From NCBI RefSeq assembly GCF_003612015.1, contig NZ_RARB01000008.1, positions 62,398 through 126,397 of the forward strand: DNA of 64,000 bases. Direction: 5' to 3'. Positions 1 to 8,871 of the stretch are shown here, one piece after another. The DNA is from Pantoea piersonii (lineage in GTDB: Bacteria > Pseudomonadota > Gammaproteobacteria > Enterobacterales > Enterobacteriaceae). The position numbers and the translations under genes were made by a program. Under the pieces are notes generated by a model. It saw only the letters and a list, made by a program, of their open reading frames with translations. It was not told where the DNA came from and did no database searches. How positions within the stretch are numbered: the stretch's first letter is position 1; each line of letters starts with the position of its first letter.

Positions 1-87
1 GTGATGATGGTGATGCAGCGCGGCTATACCCTGAACGGTCGCCTGCTGCGTCCGGCGATGGTTGCGGTCGCGAAAGCCAAAAGCTAA
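1..87 (+). CDS. grpE: GrpE nucleotide exchange factor, C-terminal end (partial)
   Basis: Only the last 28 codons are present; the gene starts before the window. The tail contains QRGYTLNGRLLRPAMVAVAK, which matches the end of the GrpE beta-domain that contacts the DnaK nucleotide-binding domain. GrpE releases ADP from DnaK in the cytoplasmic Hsp70 cycle. A hairpin terminator follows within 30 bp. The identification rests on this short but highly characteristic tail. Confidence 0.85.
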   Translation: MMMVMQRGYTLNGRLLRPAMVAVAKAKS

Positions 88-110
88 GCACGAAAGCAAA
101 GAGAATCAGA

Positions 111-139
111 CGGCCGCGCAGTGACGCGGCCGTTTTTAT
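111..139. terminator. Hairpin terminator between grpE and ung
   Basis: A stem GGCCGCG / CGCGGCC with loop CAGTGA is followed by a T-run. It lies between the convergent grpE and ung genes and probably ends grpE. Confidence 0.75.
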
Positions 140-146
140 TTGCGGC

Positions 147-830
147 TCAGCTGGCAGGCAGCTGCGGCATCCAGTCGATGGGCGTTTCGCCCGCCTGCTT
201 CAGCAGCGCATTCGCCTGCGCGAAATGTCCGCAGCCAAAGAAGCCACGATGCGCGGAAAGCGGCGAGGGATGTGGCGCCTGTAACACATGATGGCGCTGT
301 CGATCGATAATGCTGCCTTTCTTCTGCGCGTGCGATCCCCAGAGCAGGAACACCACGCCTTCGCGATGCTCGTTGATGGCGGCGATCACGTTGTCGGTAA
401 AGGTCTCCCAGCCGAAGCGCGCATGGGAATGCGCCTTGCCCGCCTCGACGGTCAGCACCGTATTCAGCAGCATCACGCCCTGTTTCGCCCAGCTCTCCAG
501 AAAGCCGTGCTGCGGACGTTTAAAGTCAGGAAACTCCTGCTCCAGCTCTTTATACATGTTCTGTAAAGAGGGCGGCACCGGCACGCCGGGCAGGACGGAG
601 AAGGCCAGGCCATGCGCCTGATTCGGGCCGTGGTAGGGATCCTGACCCAGAATGACGACCTTCACGTCGCCCAGCTCGGTCAGGCGAAACGCATTGAAGA
701 CATCTTTCTGCGGCGGATAAACCGTCACGCCAGCCGCCCGTTCGTTAGCCACCAGTTTTAGCGTTTCATTAAAGTAGGGCTTCTCTTTCTCTTCGGCCAG
801 CACGTCGTGCCAGGTCAGTTTATCCGTCAT
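147..830 (-). CDS. ung: Uracil-DNA glycosylase
   Basis: Family 1 UDG of 227 residues, the usual length. It excises uracil from DNA, starting base excision repair in the cytoplasm. The water-activating motif GQDPYHG places the catalytic Asp at residue 64, and [10 protein letters not shown] carries the leaving-group His at 187, the same numbering as in E. coli. It is a monocistronic reverse-strand gene, convergent with grpE and divergent from grcA. Nothing unusual is seen. Confidence 0.97.
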   Translation of the reverse strand: MTDKLTWHDVLAEEKEKPYFNETLKLVANERAAGVTVYPPQKDVFNAFRLTELGDVKVVILGQDPYHGPNQAHGLAFSVLPGVPVPPSLQNMYKELEQEFPDFKRPQHGFLESWAKQGVMLLNTVLTVEAGKAHSHARFGWETFTDNVIAAINEHREGVVFLLWGSHAQKKGSIIDRQRHHVLQAPHPSPLSAHRGFFGCGHFAQANALLKQAGETPIDWMPQLPAS

Positions 831-985
831 GATTTGCTCCCTTAAAGATCGGTCTCTTAAGCTTAACGTTTCACCGCGTCAGGTTGAAGGTAAAAAATAT
901 TTGAAATTTACAAAATATTTTTTAATGAAAAAGATTATCTGAATCAATTAATTGAAATTAGCAGTGAAAATCGCGGCTGTGGAAA

Positions 986-999
986 TTGACTGAGGTCAA
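986..999 (+). promoter_or_regulatory. Upstream FNR-like site of grcA
   Basis: TTGAC-TGAG-GTCAA is a dyad with 8 of 10 matches to the FNR consensus TTGAT-N4-ATCAA. Its centre is 53 bp upstream of the next TTGAT half-site. As I recall, the E. coli grcA (yfiD) promoter has FNR sites at -93.5 and -40.5, which is the same spacing. Confidence 0.6.
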
Positions 1000-1038
1000 A
1001 GCCTCTTCAGAGGACGGGTGTTATATCAGGCTATTAAG

Positions 1039-1052
1039 TTGATTTACCCATT
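1039..1052 (+). promoter_or_regulatory. Promoter-proximal FNR-like half-site of grcA
   Basis: A perfect left half TTGAT and spacer TTAC are followed by a degenerate right half (CCATT instead of ATCAA). A weak -10 (CAGAAT, 1073-1078) lies downstream, which would put this site near -40 of a start around 1086, as in a class II FNR promoter. The right half is poor, so affinity may be low. Confidence 0.4.
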
Positions 1053-1103
1053 TGTTTACTTACCGCGCTGAGCAGAATAGCGCCTTGTTCTGGAGAACTG
1101 ATT

Positions 1104-1487
1104 ATGATCACAGGCATTCAAATTACCCAAACCAATAATCCCGATTTAATGAACTCCTTCTGGCTGATCGACGACGAAAAAGCGGAAGCGCGCTGCCTGT
1201 GCGCTAAAGCGGGCTACGAAGAAGATCAGGTAGTGGCAATCAGCGAACTGGGCGAATTCGCTTACCGCGAAGTGCCAATGGAGATGAAACCGCAGGTGCG
1301 TATTGAAGGCGGTCAGCACCTGAACGTTAACGTGCTGCGTCGCGAAACGCTGGAAGATGCGGTTAAGCACCCGGAGAAATATCCGCAGCTGACGATCCGC
1401 GTTTCAGGCTACGCGGTACGTTTTAACGCGCTGACGCCGGAACAGCAGCGTGACGTGATTACCCGTACCTTTACAGAAAGTCTGTAA
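1104..1487 (+). CDS. grcA: Autonomous glycyl radical cofactor GrcA
   Basis: A stand-in for the C-terminal glycyl radical domain of pyruvate formate-lyase; it restores activity when PFL is cleaved by oxygen. The protein has 127 residues, the usual length, and the signature RVSGYAVRF puts the radical Gly at residue 102. The start has a GGAG sequence about 10 bp upstream. Tandem FNR-like sites upstream fit its known induction when oxygen falls. It is monocistronic. Confidence 0.96.
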   Translation: MITGIQITQTNNPDLMNSFWLIDDEKAEARCLCAKAGYEEDQVVAISELGEFAYREVPMEMKPQVRIEGGQHLNVNVLRRETLEDAVKHPEKYPQLTIRVSGYAVRFNALTPEQQRDVITRTFTESL

Positions 1488-1660
1488 CGGTAGAACTTTA
1501 GGCGGATGCAGAAAAAGCACCCACGTCGTTGTTAAATATATGTTGCTGATAAAAAACAAAATCTGCTTTTATTAACGTTAACAGCGTTGCCGGAACTGCA
1601 TCCTGCAGCCCAGAGCCTTTGGCTAAAGGGGATAACGGCTGTTTTGCCAGCTTAACTAAA

Positions 1661-1690
1661 AAAAATCGCCTCAGTTGAGGCGATTTTTTT
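1661..1690. terminator. Bidirectional terminator between grcA and srmB
   Basis: A stem ATCGCCTCA / TGAGGCGAT with loop GT is flanked by an A-run on one side and a T-run on the other, so it can serve both convergent genes. The 170 bp between grcA and this hairpin hold nothing else I recognise. Confidence 0.85.
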
Positions 1691-1704
1691 ATAGCGGTGC
1701 TGAT

Positions 1705-3033
1705 TTATTCCGCATCGCCGCTGGCTGGCGCGGCAGTGCTTGGCTTGCGGCGTTTGCCCACGTTTTTGGCATCACGGTGACGCTTCTTCACGCGCGGTTT
1801 TTCCGCTTCGCTCTCTTTTTTCTCTTTCCGTTTCGCAAGCGCTTTTTTCGACGGTTTTCCGGTGGTCTTGGCGCTCGGCGCACGCGTAACCGGGCGCAGC
1901 TCATCAACGACGCGCGGCTTTAGCGGTTCGTTCAGGTAGCGGCTGATTTTACCCAGCAGCAGATGATCGTGCGCTTCCACCAGCGACAGCGCGGTGCCTT
2001 TACGACCAGCGCGCGCGGTGCGGCCGATACGGTGCAGATAGGTATCGGCGGTGCGCGGCATATCAAAGTTAAAGACGTGGCTGACATCTTCGATATCAAT
2101 ACCACGCGCGGCGACGTCGGTCGCCACCAGCACGTTGACGCGGCCGTCAGTGATGCGTTTGATCGCTTCGGTGCGCTTGGCCTGCACCATTTCACCTTCC
2201 AGATAGCAGCTGCGGATCCCCGCATCGTGCAGCCACTTCACCAGCTCATGCAGACGTTCACGCTTGCGCACAAAGACGATCGAACGCGTCACGTCCGGCT
2301 GCTTCAGCAGGTGGATCAGCAGTTTGGTTTTATGTTCCAGATCGTCAGCGCGGTAATACCACTGCTGGATCTTTTTGCGTTCGCGACGGCTCGGATCGGC
2401 TTCAACTTCCACCGGATCGTTAAGCAGACGCTCAGCGAAATCTTTGATCGCATTGCCTTCCAGCGTGGCGGAGAAGAGCATGGTCTGCTTACGCCAGCGG
2501 GTTTCGCCTGCGATGGTTTCGATATCCTGCGCGAAGCCCAAATCCAGCATGCGGTCGGCCTCGTCAAGAATTAAGGTCTCAACGGCGCGGCAATCGAAAT
2601 TCTCTTCTTTGATGTACTGAAGCAGACGACCGGTAGTCGCTACCACCACATCCTGGTTCTCGCTGAACACTTCCGCATGGTTCATATACGCCACGCCGCC
2701 GGTGATAGTCGCGATATCCAGGTGAGTATGTTTCGCCAGTTCACGTGCATGGTCGGCGACCTGCATCGCCAGCTCGCGCGTGGGGGTCAGGATCAGGATG
2801 CGCGGCGGGCCCGACTTTTTACGCGGAAAGTCGAGCAGATGCTGCAGTACCGGCAGGAGATAAGCGGCGGTTTTCCCGGTTCCGGTAGGTGCCGAACCCA
2901 GAACGTCGCGGCCCTCCAGCGCGGGCGGGATCGCCTCGGCCTGAATTGCTGTCGGGCGCGTGAAGCCTTTTTCCTGCAGGGCTTCCAGCAGGCTTTCGTC
3001 GAGTTCGAGTTCGGAAAATGTGGTTACGGTCAT
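1705..3033 (-). CDS. srmB: ATP-dependent RNA helicase SrmB
   Basis: DEAD-box helicase that acts early in 50S ribosome assembly, near L4, L24 and the 5' part of 23S rRNA. The 442 residues hold the helicase core in order: Q-motif, Walker A (APTGTGKT), PTRELAMQ, DEAD, SATLEG, then the RecA2 motifs including HRIGRTARAGRKG. A lysine/arginine-rich C-terminal tail of about 80 residues follows, as in SrmB, and separates it from RhlE or DeaD. It is divergent from trmN. Confidence 0.93.
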   Translation of the reverse strand: MTVTTFSELELDESLLEALQEKGFTRPTAIQAEAIPPALEGRDVLGSAPTGTGKTAAYLLPVLQHLLDFPRKKSGPPRILILTPTRELAMQVADHARELAKHTHLDIATITGGVAYMNHAEVFSENQDVVVATTGRLLQYIKEENFDCRAVETLILDEADRMLDLGFAQDIETIAGETRWRKQTMLFSATLEGNAIKDFAERLLNDPVEVEADPSRRERKKIQQWYYRADDLEHKTKLLIHLLKQPDVTRSIVFVRKRERLHELVKWLHDAGIRSCYLEGEMVQAKRTEAIKRITDGRVNVLVATDVAARGIDIEDVSHVFNFDMPRTADTYLHRIGRTARAGRKGTALSLVEAHDHLLLGKISRYLNEPLKPRVVDELRPVTRAPSAKTTGKPSKKALAKRKEKKESEAEKPRVKKRHRDAKNVGKRRKPSTAAPASGDAE

Positions 3034-3179
3034 GGTCTACCTCAGTTTGGGGCGCTGATTATAGACAGATCAAACGCAATCTTCATCTGTTAATCCGCGG
3101 CGGCCAGCCCACTACGTGTATTCCTCAGGCTGTCACGTTACACTGAAGCGCTGCCGCACGGCAGGAAAAAAGGTAATGG

Positions 3180-3938
3180 TTGCAGAGTATGACGCAGGAA
3201 AAGCCGCATGTGCGGCCATTGTTAAAAAGAAACGGTTTTACCTTCAAACAATTTTTTGTGGCGCACGACCGCTGCGCCATGAAAGTGGGCACTGACGCTA
3301 TTTTGCTGGGCGCATGGGCGCCGGTAGCAAACGTGCGCCGCGTGCTGGATATCGGCTGCGGCAGCGGGCTAATCGCCCTGATGCTGGCGCAGCGCACGCC
3401 GGATGCCGTGATCATCGACGCGGTGGAGCTGGATGTCGCCGCCGCGCAGCAGGCGCAGGAAAATGTCGCGCAGTCGCCCTGGCCAGCGCGCGTGCACGTC
3501 CATCAGCAGGATATTGCCGCCTTTGCCGACAACTGCGGCCAACGCTATTCGTTAATTGTCAGCAATCCGCCCTATTATCCGCCCGATGTCGCCTGTGCGA
3601 CGCCGGAGCGCGACGCGGCCCGCTCGACGGCGACGCTGGATCACGCAAGCCTGCTGCGCTGTGCCGCGCGTCTGATCGAGGAGGAGGGGTTCTTCTGTGT
3701 CGTGCTGCCGGAAGCGGTAGGGCAAACGATGATCGCGCTGGCGCAGAAAGAGGGCTGGCATCTTCGTTTCCGCATCGACGTGGCGGAATATGCGCATCGT
3801 CCGCCGCATCGCGTGCTGCTCGGCTTCTCTCCCAGCGCGGGCGAAACCCTGCTGGAAAGAATGGCGATCCGCAATCAGGATACGCACTACTCAGAAGTCT
3901 GGTGCAGCCTGACGCGCGACTTTTATCTCTTTATGTAA
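3180..3938 (+). CDS. trmN: tRNA1(Val) (adenine-37-N6)-methyltransferase
   Basis: TrmN6 (YfiC) uses SAM to methylate N6 of A37 in tRNA-Val1. The Rossmann motif [14 protein letters not shown] binds SAM, and SNPPYY is the N6-adenine methyltransferase motif IV. I chose the TTG at 3180 because AAAAAAGG sits 6 bp before it; the in-frame ATG at 3189 would be too far from that site. The 3' end overlaps nadB by 16 bp in convergent orientation, so the two mRNAs can pair. Confidence 0.9.
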   Translation: MQSMTQEKPHVRPLLKRNGFTFKQFFVAHDRCAMKVGTDAILLGAWAPVANVRRVLDIGCGSGLIALMLAQRTPDAVIIDAVELDVAAAQQAQENVAQSPWPARVHVHQQDIAAFADNCGQRYSLIVSNPPYYPPDVACATPERDAARSTATLDHASLLRCAARLIEEEGFFCVVLPEAVGQTMIALAQKEGWHLRFRIDVAEYAHRPPHRVLLGFSPSAGETLLERMAIRNQDTHYSEVWCSLTRDFYLFM

Positions 3939-5545
3939 GAGGGCGTTAAAATCGTCGGCTTTGCTTCAGGCAGCATATCAGGATAGTCGCGGGTAAAATG
4001 GAGCCCGCGGCTCTCCTTACGCGCCAGCGCGCAGCGCACCATCAGTTCGGCGACCTGCGTCAGGTTGCGCAGCTCCAGCAGATCGCTGGAGAGCCGGAAA
4101 TGCGCGTAATACTCGTCAATCTCCTGCTGTAACAGGCTAATGCGGCGCAGCGCGCGCTCCAGCCGACGCGTGGTGCGCACTATCCCGACGTAATCCCACA
4201 TAAACAGCCGCAGCTCGTGCCAGTTGTGCTGGATGACGACGCGCTCGTCCGCATCGTCTACACGACTTTCATCCCAGGACGGCAGGGCGTGGAGCGTTTC
4301 CCTTTGCGGCAGCGTCTGAAGCAGATCCTCCGCCGCCGACCAGCCGTACACCAGACACTCCAGCAGCGAGTTGGACGCCATGCGGTTGGCGCCGTGTAGC
4401 CCGGTGCAGCTTACTTCGCCGATGGCGTAAAGCGCGTCGACATCGGTGCGTCCGCGCGCGTCCACCATGACGCCGCCGCAGGTGTAGTGCGCGGCGGGCA
4501 CGATGGGGATGCGATCCCGCGTCAGGTCGAGGCCAAAGCTCAGTAGCTTTTCATAAATGGTCGGGAAATGAGCGCGCACGAATTCCGGCGGCTGGTGGCT
4601 GATATCGAGATAAAGGCAGTCGACGCCGAGCCGCTTCATTTCATGGTCAATTGCGCGCGCCACGATATCGCGCGGCGCCAGCTCGGCGCGCTCATCGAAG
4701 TCTGGCATAAATCGCGTGCCGTCGGGCCGCAGCAGCCAGGCCCCTTCGCCGCGCAGTGCTTCGGTCAGCAGAAAGCTGTGCGCGTCAGGATGAAACAGCG
4801 ACGTAGGATGGAACTGGTTAAATTCGAGATTGCCGACGCGGCAGCCAGCGCGCCACGCCATCGCAATACCGTCGCCAGAGGCGACATCGGGATTGGTGGT
4901 GTACTGGTAGACTTTTGCCGCGCCGCCGGTTGCCAGCACTACTGCACGCGCGCTGCAGGTTTCGACCTGTTCGCGATTACGGTTCCAGATCCAGGCGCCG
5001 ACCACGCGGCGCGAACCCGCAAGGCCCAGCTTGTCTGAAAGGATCAGGTCTACCGCATTGGTGCGCTCGAGAATGCGGATACGGGGATGACTCAACGCCT
5101 GGCTCACCAGCGTCGTTTCGACGGCGCGCCCGGTCGCGTCGGCGCTGTGCAGAATACGCCGGTGGCTGTGACCGCCTTCGCGCGTCAGATGATAGGGCAT
5201 ATCGCCCGCCGCCTGCGGATCGCGATCAAAGGCGACGCCGTTGTCAATCAGCCACTGTACGCAGTGACGCGCATTACTGGCGACAAAAGAGACCGCTTCG
5301 CGATCGCATAAGCCTGCGCCGGCGATCAGCGTATCTTCCACATGCGACTCGATGCTGTCGGTCTCATCGAACACCGCGGCGATGCCGCCTTGTGCATAAA
5401 ACGTGGAGCCTTCGCTGACCTGCGCTTTGCTCAGCACCAGCACGTCGTAGTGCGCCGCCAGCCGCAGCGCCAGCGATAAACCCGCCGCGCCGCTGCCGAT
5501 AATCAAAACATCGCACTGGTAATCCGCAGAGTCTGTATGTGCCAT
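3923..5545 (-). CDS. nadB: L-aspartate oxidase
   Basis: FAD enzyme that oxidises L-aspartate to iminoaspartate, the first step of de novo NAD synthesis (NadA follows). The product has 540 residues, the E. coli length, when started at the ATG at 5545. The FAD-binding motif [16 protein letters not shown] is at the N-terminus. [11 protein letters not shown] and [13 protein letters not shown] are typical of the fumarate reductase/NadB family. A NadR-type operator lies only 2 bp upstream of the ATG, and no clear Shine-Dalgarno sequence is visible. An open frame extends 30 codons further upstream but lacks conserved sequence. Confidence 0.95.
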   Translation of the reverse strand: MAHTDSADYQCDVLIIGSGAAGLSLALRLAAHYDVLVLSKAQVSEGSTFYAQGGIAAVFDETDSIESHVEDTLIAGAGLCDREAVSFVASNARHCVQWLIDNGVAFDRDPQAAGDMPYHLTREGGHSHRRILHSADATGRAVETTLVSQALSHPRIRILERTNAVDLILSDKLGLAGSRRVVGAWIWNRNREQVETCSARAVVLATGGAAKVYQYTTNPDVASGDGIAMAWRAGCRVGNLEFNQFHPTSLFHPDAHSFLLTEALRGEGAWLLRPDGTRFMPDFDERAELAPRDIVARAIDHEMKRLGVDCLYLDISHQPPEFVRAHFPTIYEKLLSFGLDLTRDRIPIVPAAHYTCGGVMVDARGRTDVDALYAIGEVSCTGLHGANRMASNSLLECLVYGWSAAEDLLQTLPQRETLHALPSWDESRVDDADERVVIQHNWHELRLFMWDYVGIVRTTRRLERALRRISLLQQEIDEYYAHFRLSSDLLELRNLTQVAELMVRCALARKESRGLHFTRDYPDMLPEAKPTILTPSYIKR

Positions 5546-5547
5546 AG

Positions 5548-5565
5548 TGTTTAATTTACTAAACA
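5548..5565 (-). promoter_or_regulatory. NadR-type operator at nadB
   Basis: TGTTTA-ATTTAC-TAAACA is an exact match to the NadR box TGTTTA-N6-TAAACA. NadR represses nadB when NAD is plentiful. The box ends 2 bp before the nadB ATG, so it covers the place where a Shine-Dalgarno sequence would be. Confidence 0.8.
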
Positions 5566-5866
5566 AGGGTGGTTCGAGAATAAGCGTTTCCCTTACCCTT
5601 GTGAAGTATTTTAAACCAGAAGGGCGCAGCACCACATTAATTAACAGACAGTTATACGTAAAATCAACAGATTACAAAAACGCGTATTTAAAGCTTGTTT
5701 TTTATATAAAACGTAGCGGCCTTTAAGGATTTAAAGATGAAAAAGGCGGCATCATAAGGTACTCTGCCTGCGATTCTGCGTTGATAGCCGCAGTCTGGAT
5801 TACACTGTCTAGAGAATGAAAAACAAATGACAGCGTATCTGGAATAGTCATCATTAGCGCGTTAAG

Positions 5867-5894
5867 CGAACTTTTTGCCGCACCACGACTCTAA
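5867..5894 (+). promoter_or_regulatory. Sigma-E autoregulatory promoter of rpoE
   Basis: A -35 element CGAACTT (5867-5873) and a -10 element TCTAA (5890-5894) are separated by 16 bp. This fits the sigma-E consensus GGAACTT / TCTRA and resembles the E. coli autoregulated rpoE promoter. It lies about 80 bp upstream of the rpoE start. Confidence 0.75.
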
Positions 5895-5976
5895 GCGCAT
5901 GCTTGCTCAGAACCATGAAGATGTGCTGGCAGTTCCTTTTACGCATTTAAAAGAATTTGGGGAGACATTACCTCGG

Positions 5977-6555
5977 ATGAGCGAGCAGTTAACGGATCAG
6001 GTACTCGTAGAGCGGGTGCAGAAGGGAGATCAGAAGTCATTTAACCTACTGGTCATTCGTTACCAGCATAAAGTGGCGAGCCTGGTTTCCCGCTATGTTC
6101 CGTCGGGAGACGTGCCTGATGTCGTGCAGGAGTCCTTTATTAAAGCGTATCGCGCGCTGGAATCCTTCCGCGGCGACAGCGCGTTTTATACCTGGCTTTA
6201 TCGTATTGCGGTCAATACCGCAAAAAATTACCTGGTTGCTCAGGGGCGTCGTCCGCCATCCAGCGATGTGGATGCGATCGATGCAGAAAATTTCGAAAGT
6301 GCTGGCGCGCTAAAAGAAATTTCGAACCCTGAGAACTTAATGTTGTCAGATGAACTGAAACAAATCGTCTTTCGTACCATTGAGGCACTCCCTGAAGATT
6401 TGCGTATGGCAATCACGCTCAGGGAGCTGGACGGACTGAGCTACGAAGAGATCGCCGCCATTATGGATTGCCCGGTCGGTACAGTGCGTTCACGTATCTT
6501 CCGTGCGCGAGAGGCCATTGATAATAAAGTTCAACCGCTTATCCAACGTCAGTGA
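5977..6555 (+). CDS. rpoE: RNA polymerase sigma-E factor
   Basis: ECF sigma factor for the outer-membrane protein stress response. With the ATG at 5977 it has 192 residues, nearly identical to E. coli RpoE (191), starting MSEQLTDQVLVERVQKG. Region 2 (about 20-95) includes DVVQESFIKAYRALESFRGD, and region 4 (about 130-185) includes GLSYEEIAAIMDCPVGTVRS. GGGGAG lies 12 bp before the start. It heads the rpoE-rseA-rseB-rseC operon. Confidence 0.97.
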   Translation: MSEQLTDQVLVERVQKGDQKSFNLLVIRYQHKVASLVSRYVPSGDVPDVVQESFIKAYRALESFRGDSAFYTWLYRIAVNTAKNYLVAQGRRPPSSDVDAIDAENFESAGALKEISNPENLMLSDELKQIVFRTIEALPEDLRMAITLRELDGLSYEEIAAIMDCPVGTVRSRIFRAREAIDNKVQPLIQRQ

Positions 6556-6582
6556 TAACGGCTACTGGAAGGGTACTTAGGC

Positions 6583-7236
6583 ATGCAGAAAGAACAACTT
6601 TCCGCTTTGATGGATGGCGAGGCGCTCGATAACGCGCTGCTGTCAGCACTATCTCAGGATGCAGAGCTGCAACAGCGCTGGACTAGCTATCATCTGATCC
6701 GCGACACCATGCGCGGCGATGTAGGCGAAGTGCTGCACTTCGATATCTCCGCGCGCGTCGCGGCGGCCCTCGAGCAGGAGCCCGCCCGCAAGGTTACGCC
6801 GCTGATTGTCGAATCACAGCCTGAACCGGCCAGCGTTGCGAAGATGCCTTTCTGGCGCAAAATGCGTCCCTGGGCGGCGCAGCTGACGCAGGTCGGCGTA
6901 GCGGCGTGCGTATCGCTGGCGGTTATCGTGGGCGTGCAGCATTACAACCAGCCGAGCGGCACCACCGCAGAGCCGTCTGATTCGCCGGTGTTCAATACGC
7001 TGCCGATGATGGGCAAAGCTTCGCCGGTTAGCCTGGGCGTGCCGTCTGACGCCTTCGACACCAGCGGTGCCACTCAGCAGGTTCAGGAGCAGCGCCGTCG
7101 TGTCAACGCCATGCTGCAGGACTACGAACTGCAGCGTCGTCTGCATTCTGATCGTCTGCAGTTCGAAACCAATGCGCCGCAGCAGGCGCAGGCGAACGTT
7201 CCTGGCAACCAGTCTTTAGGTACGCAACAGCAGTAA
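6583..7236 (+). CDS. rseA: Anti-sigma-E factor RseA
   Basis: Inner-membrane protein of 217 residues that holds RpoE inactive until DegS and RseP cleave it. The N-terminal cytoplasmic anti-sigma domain begins MQKEQLSALMDGEALDN. One membrane segment lies near residues 100-120 (VGVAACVSLAVIVGV), followed by a periplasmic Gln-rich region that binds RseB. The stop codon overlaps the rseB start by 1 bp, consistent with coupled translation. Confidence 0.95.
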   Translation: MQKEQLSALMDGEALDNALLSALSQDAELQQRWTSYHLIRDTMRGDVGEVLHFDISARVAAALEQEPARKVTPLIVESQPEPASVAKMPFWRKMRPWAAQLTQVGVAACVSLAVIVGVQHYNQPSGTTAEPSDSPVFNTLPMMGKASPVSLGVPSDAFDTSGATQQVQEQRRRVNAMLQDYELQRRLHSDRLQFETNAPQQAQANVPGNQSLGTQQQ

Positions 7237-8192
7237 TGAAGCAGCTTTGGTGCGCCGTTAGCCTGCTGGCAGGCAGCCTGCTTTGTTCATCTCCCGCCCC
7301 GGCGCAGACCTCTGCGTCCGGGGCGTTGTTACAGCAGATGGAGCAGGCAAGCCAGACCCTCAATTACGAATTCGCTTATATCAACGTCTCGCGTATAGGG
7401 ATTGAATCGCTGCGTTATCGTCATGCAGTGATCGATAACCGCGTCTATGCGCAGCTGTTGCAGATGGACGGCCCGCGCCGGGAAGTGATTCAGCGTGGGA
7501 ATGATATTAGCTACTTCGAACCCGGCCTCGATCCTTTCTCTCTGCCTGGTCAACACATCATCGACGCTTTGCCGTCGCTGATCTTCGCCGATTTCTCTCA
7601 GCTCGCCAGCGCCTGGGATTTTATTCCGGTAGGTCGCTCGCGTATCGCCGATCAGCTGTGTGAGGTGATTCGCATCGTCTCGCGCGACGGCACGCGCTAC
7701 AGCTATGTGGTATGGCTGGATGTGGATACCAAACTGCCGCTGCGTATCGACCTGCTGGATCGCGATGGCGAAACGCTGGAGCAGTTCCGCGTGATCAGCT
7801 TTGCGGTTGATGAAGGCGTGCGCAATCTTATGCAGGGGCTGCAAAAAGCTAATCTGCCGCCGTCGCTTTCGGTGCCGGAAGGGGAGAAGGTCAAACTCAA
7901 CTGGCAGCCAGGTTGGGTGCCGGCGGGTATGAAGCTTATTTCGCAGAGCCGCCGCGACATTCCGGCAATGAACAAAACTGTAGAGTCGCAGCTTTACAGC
8001 GACGGCCTGTTCAGTTTTGCCATCAATATTACCCCGGCCGATAAAAGCAGCGTTACGCAGACATTGCGCACAGGACGTCGAACGGTACAGACCGAAGTGC
8101 GTAATAATAGCGAAATCACCGTGGTGGGCGAACTGCCGCCCGCGACGGCAAAACGCATAGCGGACAGTATTGATTTGGGGTCGCAACGATGA
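7236..8192 (+). CDS. rseB: Sigma-E factor regulatory protein RseB
   Basis: Periplasmic protein of 318 residues that binds RseA and shields it from DegS; it releases RseA when it senses mislocalised LPS or lipoprotein signals. A signal peptide (MKQLWCAVSLLAGSLLCSSP, cleavage probably after PAPA) is followed by a lipoprotein-fold N-terminal domain and a smaller C-terminal RseA-binding domain. It overlaps rseA by 1 bp and rseC by 4 bp. Confidence 0.94.
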   Translation: MKQLWCAVSLLAGSLLCSSPAPAQTSASGALLQQMEQASQTLNYEFAYINVSRIGIESLRYRHAVIDNRVYAQLLQMDGPRREVIQRGNDISYFEPGLDPFSLPGQHIIDALPSLIFADFSQLASAWDFIPVGRSRIADQLCEVIRIVSRDGTRYSYVVWLDVDTKLPLRIDLLDRDGETLEQFRVISFAVDEGVRNLMQGLQKANLPPSLSVPEGEKVKLNWQPGWVPAGMKLISQSRRDIPAMNKTVESQLYSDGLFSFAINITPADKSSVTQTLRTGRRTVQTEVRNNSEITVVGELPPATAKRIADSIDLGSQR

Positions 8193-8653
8193 TGAGAGAG
8201 TGGGCCACGGTAGTGGCATGGCGTGACGGCATCGCCACGCTGCATACAGAGGCGAAAACCTCCTGCAACAGCTGTTCAGCGCGTAAAGGCTGCGGCAGCC
8301 ATATGCTCAATAAGCTGGGGCCGAAAGACGCTCACGTGATGGAAATCGTCAGCGCGACGCCGTTACAACCCGGTCAGCGCGTTGAGCTGGGCATTAAAGA
8401 GAGCAGTCTGCTCGGTTCGGCGCTGCTGGTCTATATGACGCCGCTGTTTGGACTGTTTCTGCTGGCGGGTCTGTTCCAGGCGCTGTTCCACAGCGATCTG
8501 GCGGCAGCCTGCGGCGCGCTGCTCGGCGGCATCGGCGGTTTTATCGTCGCGAAAGGCGTCTCGCTGAAGGTAGGCGATCGCGCCGCTTTTCAGCCCATCA
8601 TCCTGAACGTAGCGCTTCCGCCCGACGCCCTGCGGGTGGAAAGCGAAGCGTGA
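8189..8653 (+). CDS. rseC: SoxR-reducing system / sigma-E regulator RseC
   Basis: Inner-membrane protein of 154 residues in the RseC/MucC family, linked in E. coli to SoxR reduction and weakly to sigma-E control. The N-terminus has a Cys cluster CNSCSARKGC (residues about 28-37) and then two membrane segments (about 72-95 and 100-120). It ends the rpoE operon and is followed by a hairpin terminator. Confidence 0.93.
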   Translation: MMREWATVVAWRDGIATLHTEAKTSCNSCSARKGCGSHMLNKLGPKDAHVMEIVSATPLQPGQRVELGIKESSLLGSALLVYMTPLFGLFLLAGLFQALFHSDLAAACGALLGGIGGFIVAKGVSLKVGDRAAFQPIILNVALPPDALRVESEA

Positions 8654-8662
8654 TCCTCTGCC

Positions 8663-8688
8663 AGGCCGCGTATATCGCGGCCTTTTAG
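8663..8688 (+). terminator. Terminator after rseC
   Basis: A stem AGGCCGCG / CGCGGCCT with loop TATAT is followed by TTTT. It lies 9 bp after the rseC stop and separates the sigma-E operon from lepA. Confidence 0.8.
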
Positions 8689-8871
8689 CGCCTGTTTCTC
8701 GCCAAAAAGTGTTGTGATTCCGCAACGTTCCATTCTTTTATGCGCGGCCTTAACAGTGTAATATGCGTCGTCATTAATGAGGCTGACAGGATTGTAGGTA
8801 AAGAGCGATCTTCCTGAATGTGTCTGTGCTCAGGTTCTCAACTGTTTTTCTACGTGAAGATATTCATATAA

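Larger units (their letters stand above)
5546..5976. other. nadB-rpoE divergent intergenic region
   Basis: This 431-bp stretch holds the NadR box next to nadB and the sigma-E promoter and leader of rpoE. The middle part (about 5640-5860) is AT-rich with TTAAA tracts and probably holds further promoters, but I could not assign -35 and -10 elements. The rpoE frame stays open upstream of its ATG back to 5875; E. coli has a translationally coupled leader ORF (rseD) here, but I cannot show an equivalent. Confidence 0.5.
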
